This document shows, in pieces, positions 61,275 through 64,000 of a DNA stretch of 64,000 nucleotides. The DNA is from Pogona vitticeps (taxonomy: Eukaryota; Chordata; Lepidosauria; Squamata; Agamidae). Where the stretch lies: NCBI RefSeq assembly GCF_051106095.1, contig NC_135793.1, forward strand, positions 2,275,501 to 2,339,500, in the 5' to 3' direction. The notes under the pieces were generated by a model. The model was given only the letters and a program-made list of their open reading frames with translations, was not told the origin of the DNA and ran no database searches. Both the position numbers and the translations under genes were made by a program. How positions within the stretch are numbered: position 1 is the stretch's first letter; each line of letters opens with the position of its first letter.

Positions 61275-61417
61275 GAGATGGTTGGACAGTGTCATCGAAG
61301 CAACCAACATGAATTTGACACAACTCCGGGAGGCGGTGGAGGATAGGAGGGCCTGGCGTGCTCTGGTCCATGGGGTCACGAAGAGTCGGACACGACTAAA
61401 CGACTGAACAAACAAAG
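61275..61417 (+). mobile_element. BovB (RTE) LINE 3' fragment
   Basis: Starts GAGATGGTTGGACAGTGTCA and ends GTCGGACACGACTAAACGAC plus an ACAAA tail. It is closely related to the last 140 bp of the element at 47.6-48.2 kb, and severely 5'-truncated. Confidence 0.95.
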
Positions 61418-61547
61418 AGAAGATTCCATTCAGAACAGACAGAGAAATAAAGTAACACAAGGGAAAGGTAGAAAATTGATGCAGAGAATGCAGAAGCAAT
61501 CTCCAAAGAAATATCAGATTAGTAATAATAAAGCAAAAACCAAAGTG

Positions 61548-61771
61548 TGCTGCTTATATACTGCCCCATAGTGCTTTAAGCACTCTCTGGGTGGTTTACA
61601 AGTAAATTATGCAGGCTACACATTGCCTCCTCAGTGAGCTGGGTACTCATTTTACTGACCTCTGAAGGATGGAAGGCTGGGTCAACCTTGAGACGGCTAC
61701 CTGGGGTTGAACCCCAGGTTGTGAGAACAGTTTTACTGCAGTACAGCAGTTTAACCACTATGCCATGAGGC
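61548..61771 (-). repeat. Sauria SINE, copy 2
   Basis: Minus strand reads GCCTCATGGCATAGTGGTTA in the tRNA-like head, then GGTTCAACCCCAGGTAGCCG-type B-box sequence, CTCAAGGTTGACCCAGCC, GTAAAATGAGTACCCAGCTC, TTGTAAACCACCCAGAGAGT and GGGGCAGTATATAAGCA. Fairly well preserved. Confidence 0.95.
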
Positions 61772-61814
61772 CCTTAATAATTAAGTGCAATCAAATTGAT
61801 TCTGACTTAAGCAA

Positions 61815-62056
61815 AGCAAAAGCAAAGTGTGCTGCTTATATACCGCCCCATAGTGCTTCAAGCACTCTCTGGGTGGTTTACAAGTTATGCAGGCTACATT
61901 CCCCCCCCCCCCCCCCGCAGCGAGCTGGGTACTTATTTTACCGACCTCGGAAAGATAGAAAGCTGAGTCAACCTTGAGCCGGCTACCTGGGATTGAACCC
62001 CAGGTCGTGAGCACAGTTTTGGCGTAGTACAGCTGTTTAACCACTGCACCACGAGA
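61815..62056 (-). repeat. Sauria SINE, copy 3
   Basis: Same block order and orientation as copy 2, 44 bp further right. Minus strand: TCTCGTGGTGCAGTGGTTAA head, CTCAAGGTTGACTCAGC, TACCCAGCTCGCTG followed by a G-run, CCACCCAGAGAGTGCTTGAA and GGGGCGGTATATAAGCAGCA. Confidence 0.95.
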
Positions 62057-64000
62057 CAAGCCTTCTACAATTTTTTTTACGTATAAAGTACTTACAGGAG
62101 GTTTACCAAACCCTCCTTCTAGTGGTGCTTTGGTACTACTATTCAGCTTGTCCAAGGTTTGTCCAGATAGCAGGACATGTAAATGCATTATACCCATATG
62201 ATCTAGGTGATCTGAGTTGTCCTACAGCCAGGTGCTCCAACCTATGGAGCTGTACCAGCTCTTTACAAGTAGGGTATGAAAAATAATCTATCCACTCAGC
62301 TTTCACTGTCCTCCATCCCTCATGGCTTTTTCTCCTTTCTGATCAAAAATATTACTGCCTCACAATACATTTACCCACTAAGGTGGTCCAGATGGCTTTC
62401 ACTGCCTGAGGATAGACGGAAAAATACAGAGAGTGTTGACTTTGTGTAGTTTTCTACTTCCACTGTAGCATCTGGGAAAAACCATTGACAGAGGCAAGTG
62501 ACCAGATGAGACCATTTTAATGTTTAGAGTCCATCTGGTCACATCCAGTGTCTAACATTTAAGGTGATCATATCGGTTCACAAAGCTTTTCAGCTTGTGT
62601 TTTCAATTCTTTGGTATCTCTGTTACAAAAGTGTTTCAACATCTGCAATGCTCTTTCATGCTGAAAAATCTAGAGATAATAGTAGTTTTGTTTGTTTCCT
62701 ACCCAGAGCTGGAAGCTTTCAATGTCCACTTACTACACTGACTTTTTTTTTTTTTTTTTGGTTTTCTGATACTGCTTTCCACAGATGGCACTGCAATACC
62801 CTCACAAGCCTCCAACTGTAGTCAGTTCAATTTCTTTTTCCCATAGTGCACATACGTATATAACTGCCATTTACCCCAACTTCCATGCATGTTGCTGTTA
62901 TTGATGATGATGATGAGGTTGGTGATGATGTAGGACCTGCCATAGCACCTTCCCACATTGGAGAGGGGGAGTTCTACAACATTGTCAACATTTGACAGTG
63001 TGCGGTTTGCAAACAAAGCTAATGAGCATGGTAAAAGCGTTCTGGAGGGTAGGGTCCCATTAGGAGTTTGTGCTAGCGAAAGTGTAATTTCTTAAATCAT
63101 GTTGATGAGGTGTCACCCATATTTCTTGCAACACACCTGGTTGTGCAACGGTATGTGGTTAGGAGCATGAACAGCAATTTGATGCTGTGAGTTATTCAAT
63201 TATTTTTCTGCTAGTATAAATCCCCTGTAGGATTCTGGCCATAGTGTCTCAGGCAGAGGGAGATCTTTTCCATCTCCTCCTATCAGATCCTTTAACTGGA
63301 GATGACAGGGGCTAAATCTATGACAGTCTCTAGACGAAGTGTGTGTTTTGCATTTGTTGAGGGCCAAGAAATGTATAAACATGCACAGCAGTGCATGGCT
63401 GTGGTTGGCATTTCTAGACATGAATTAATTCAACATAATTTCTAATTAGGAACCAACAGTAAAGTAGGTTTTGCTATTATTGTACCTTTTATTTATGGGG
63501 CAGGAGAATAACGGCATTGGTCTGGCACGGCAAAGCCAAGAATTTTGTGGCACTTCCAAGGCTTGGCAGGTTTAATTTGTCATAACCTTCCATGAACTGC
63601 AGTGCTCATCACCAGATGAACGGTTATGCTGATAGAACTTGTTAAGCTTCTGATATGTTATGGTTCTGATACTAGTTTGTAAAGTGCTGCAGGGCTCTTG
63701 TTGTTGGACTGTCTTGAAAGGTGATGGCCTGGCCTTCCCTGGAGGTTTCCATAGAGAGGTTGGATGGCCCATTTGTCAGGGTTGCTGTACTTGTGGGATT
63801 TCCTACATCAGCAGAGGACTGAACAAGATTAGCCTTCCTACTCTCCAATTTTATGTGAACACTTAACAAAGGAAATAAGTGTAAAATATCTATTCCAGTG
63901 GGTGATACATCACCTCTTGTAGCTTGTTCTCATTAGTTTTATGAGCTCTTCCTTTTATTCCAAACACGGGTGCATATGACTAGAGACGAATAATTCATCC
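62057..64000. other. Right edge, no gene recognised
   Basis: Contains a tRNA-like SINE piece (GCCAGGTGCTCCAACCTATG, about 62226-62262, the same module as 0.6-0.85 kb), a T18 run near 62743 and a dispersed-repeat piece near 63515-63640. Nothing coding supported. Confidence 0.5.

Overview
The window is vertebrate genomic DNA, most likely from a squamate reptile (lizard or snake). It holds three recognisable host genes, all on the minus strand, each with conserved GT-AG exon junctions. From right to left, which is the direction of transcription, they are CDX4 (coding exons at 57.4, 50.3 and 48.9 kb), CHIC1 (six coding exons from 29.85 to 16.9 kb, with a long 3' UTR) and the first eight coding exons of a FIP1L1-like gene best called FIP1L2 (9.99 to 0.35 kb; its 3' part lies beyond the left edge). 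The squamate assignment rests on Sauria-type tRNA-derived SINEs (18.5, 61.6 and 61.9 kb), a young BovB/RTE LINE insertion with a perfect target-site duplication (47.55-48.23 kb), a 5S-rRNA-derived SINE (34.6 kb), and protein sequences that are amniote-like but clearly not mammalian.

The order FIP1L2-CHIC1-CDX4 is the block that, in non-eutherian vertebrates, occupies the position of the mammalian X-inactivation centre. In eutherians CDX4 and CHIC1 survive there, while FIP1L2 decayed into the Tsx region and LNX3 contributed to Xist. The same families sit together at human 4q12 (FIP1L1, CHIC2 and the ParaHox gene GSX2), so this is also one member of an ancient ParaHox paralogon.

Layout. 0.35-10 kb: FIP1L2 exons 8 to 1, with introns carrying tRNA-like SINE pieces and a striking 157-bp-arm inverted repeat. 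9.2-11.35 kb: a CpG island around FIP1L2 exon 1 containing a diverged 180-bp direct duplication. 12.6-16.9 kb: CHIC1 3' UTR. 16.9-29.85 kb: CHIC1 coding exons and introns, including a perfect 119-bp tandem duplication. 29.57-30.33 kb: CHIC1 CpG-island promoter. 30.3-48.6 kb: gene-poor spacer with dispersed repeats. 48.6-57.4 kb: CDX4, with a TA-flanked transposon close to exon 3 and small tandem duplications in intron 1. 57.5-64 kb: CDX4 upstream region with SINE and LINE pieces and no recognisable gene.

The three genes are not a pathway. CDX4 is a posterior-patterning homeodomain factor, CHIC1 a palmitoylated vesicle/plasma-membrane protein, and FIP1L2 a paralogue of the cleavage/polyadenylation factor Fip1. 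Their linkage is historical. The oddest coding feature is that the conserved CDX N-terminal start (MYVS...) is followed four codons later by an in-frame TAG, so CDX4 would have to start at a downstream Met. No intact virus-like element, CRISPR array, rRNA gene or functional tRNA gene was found.
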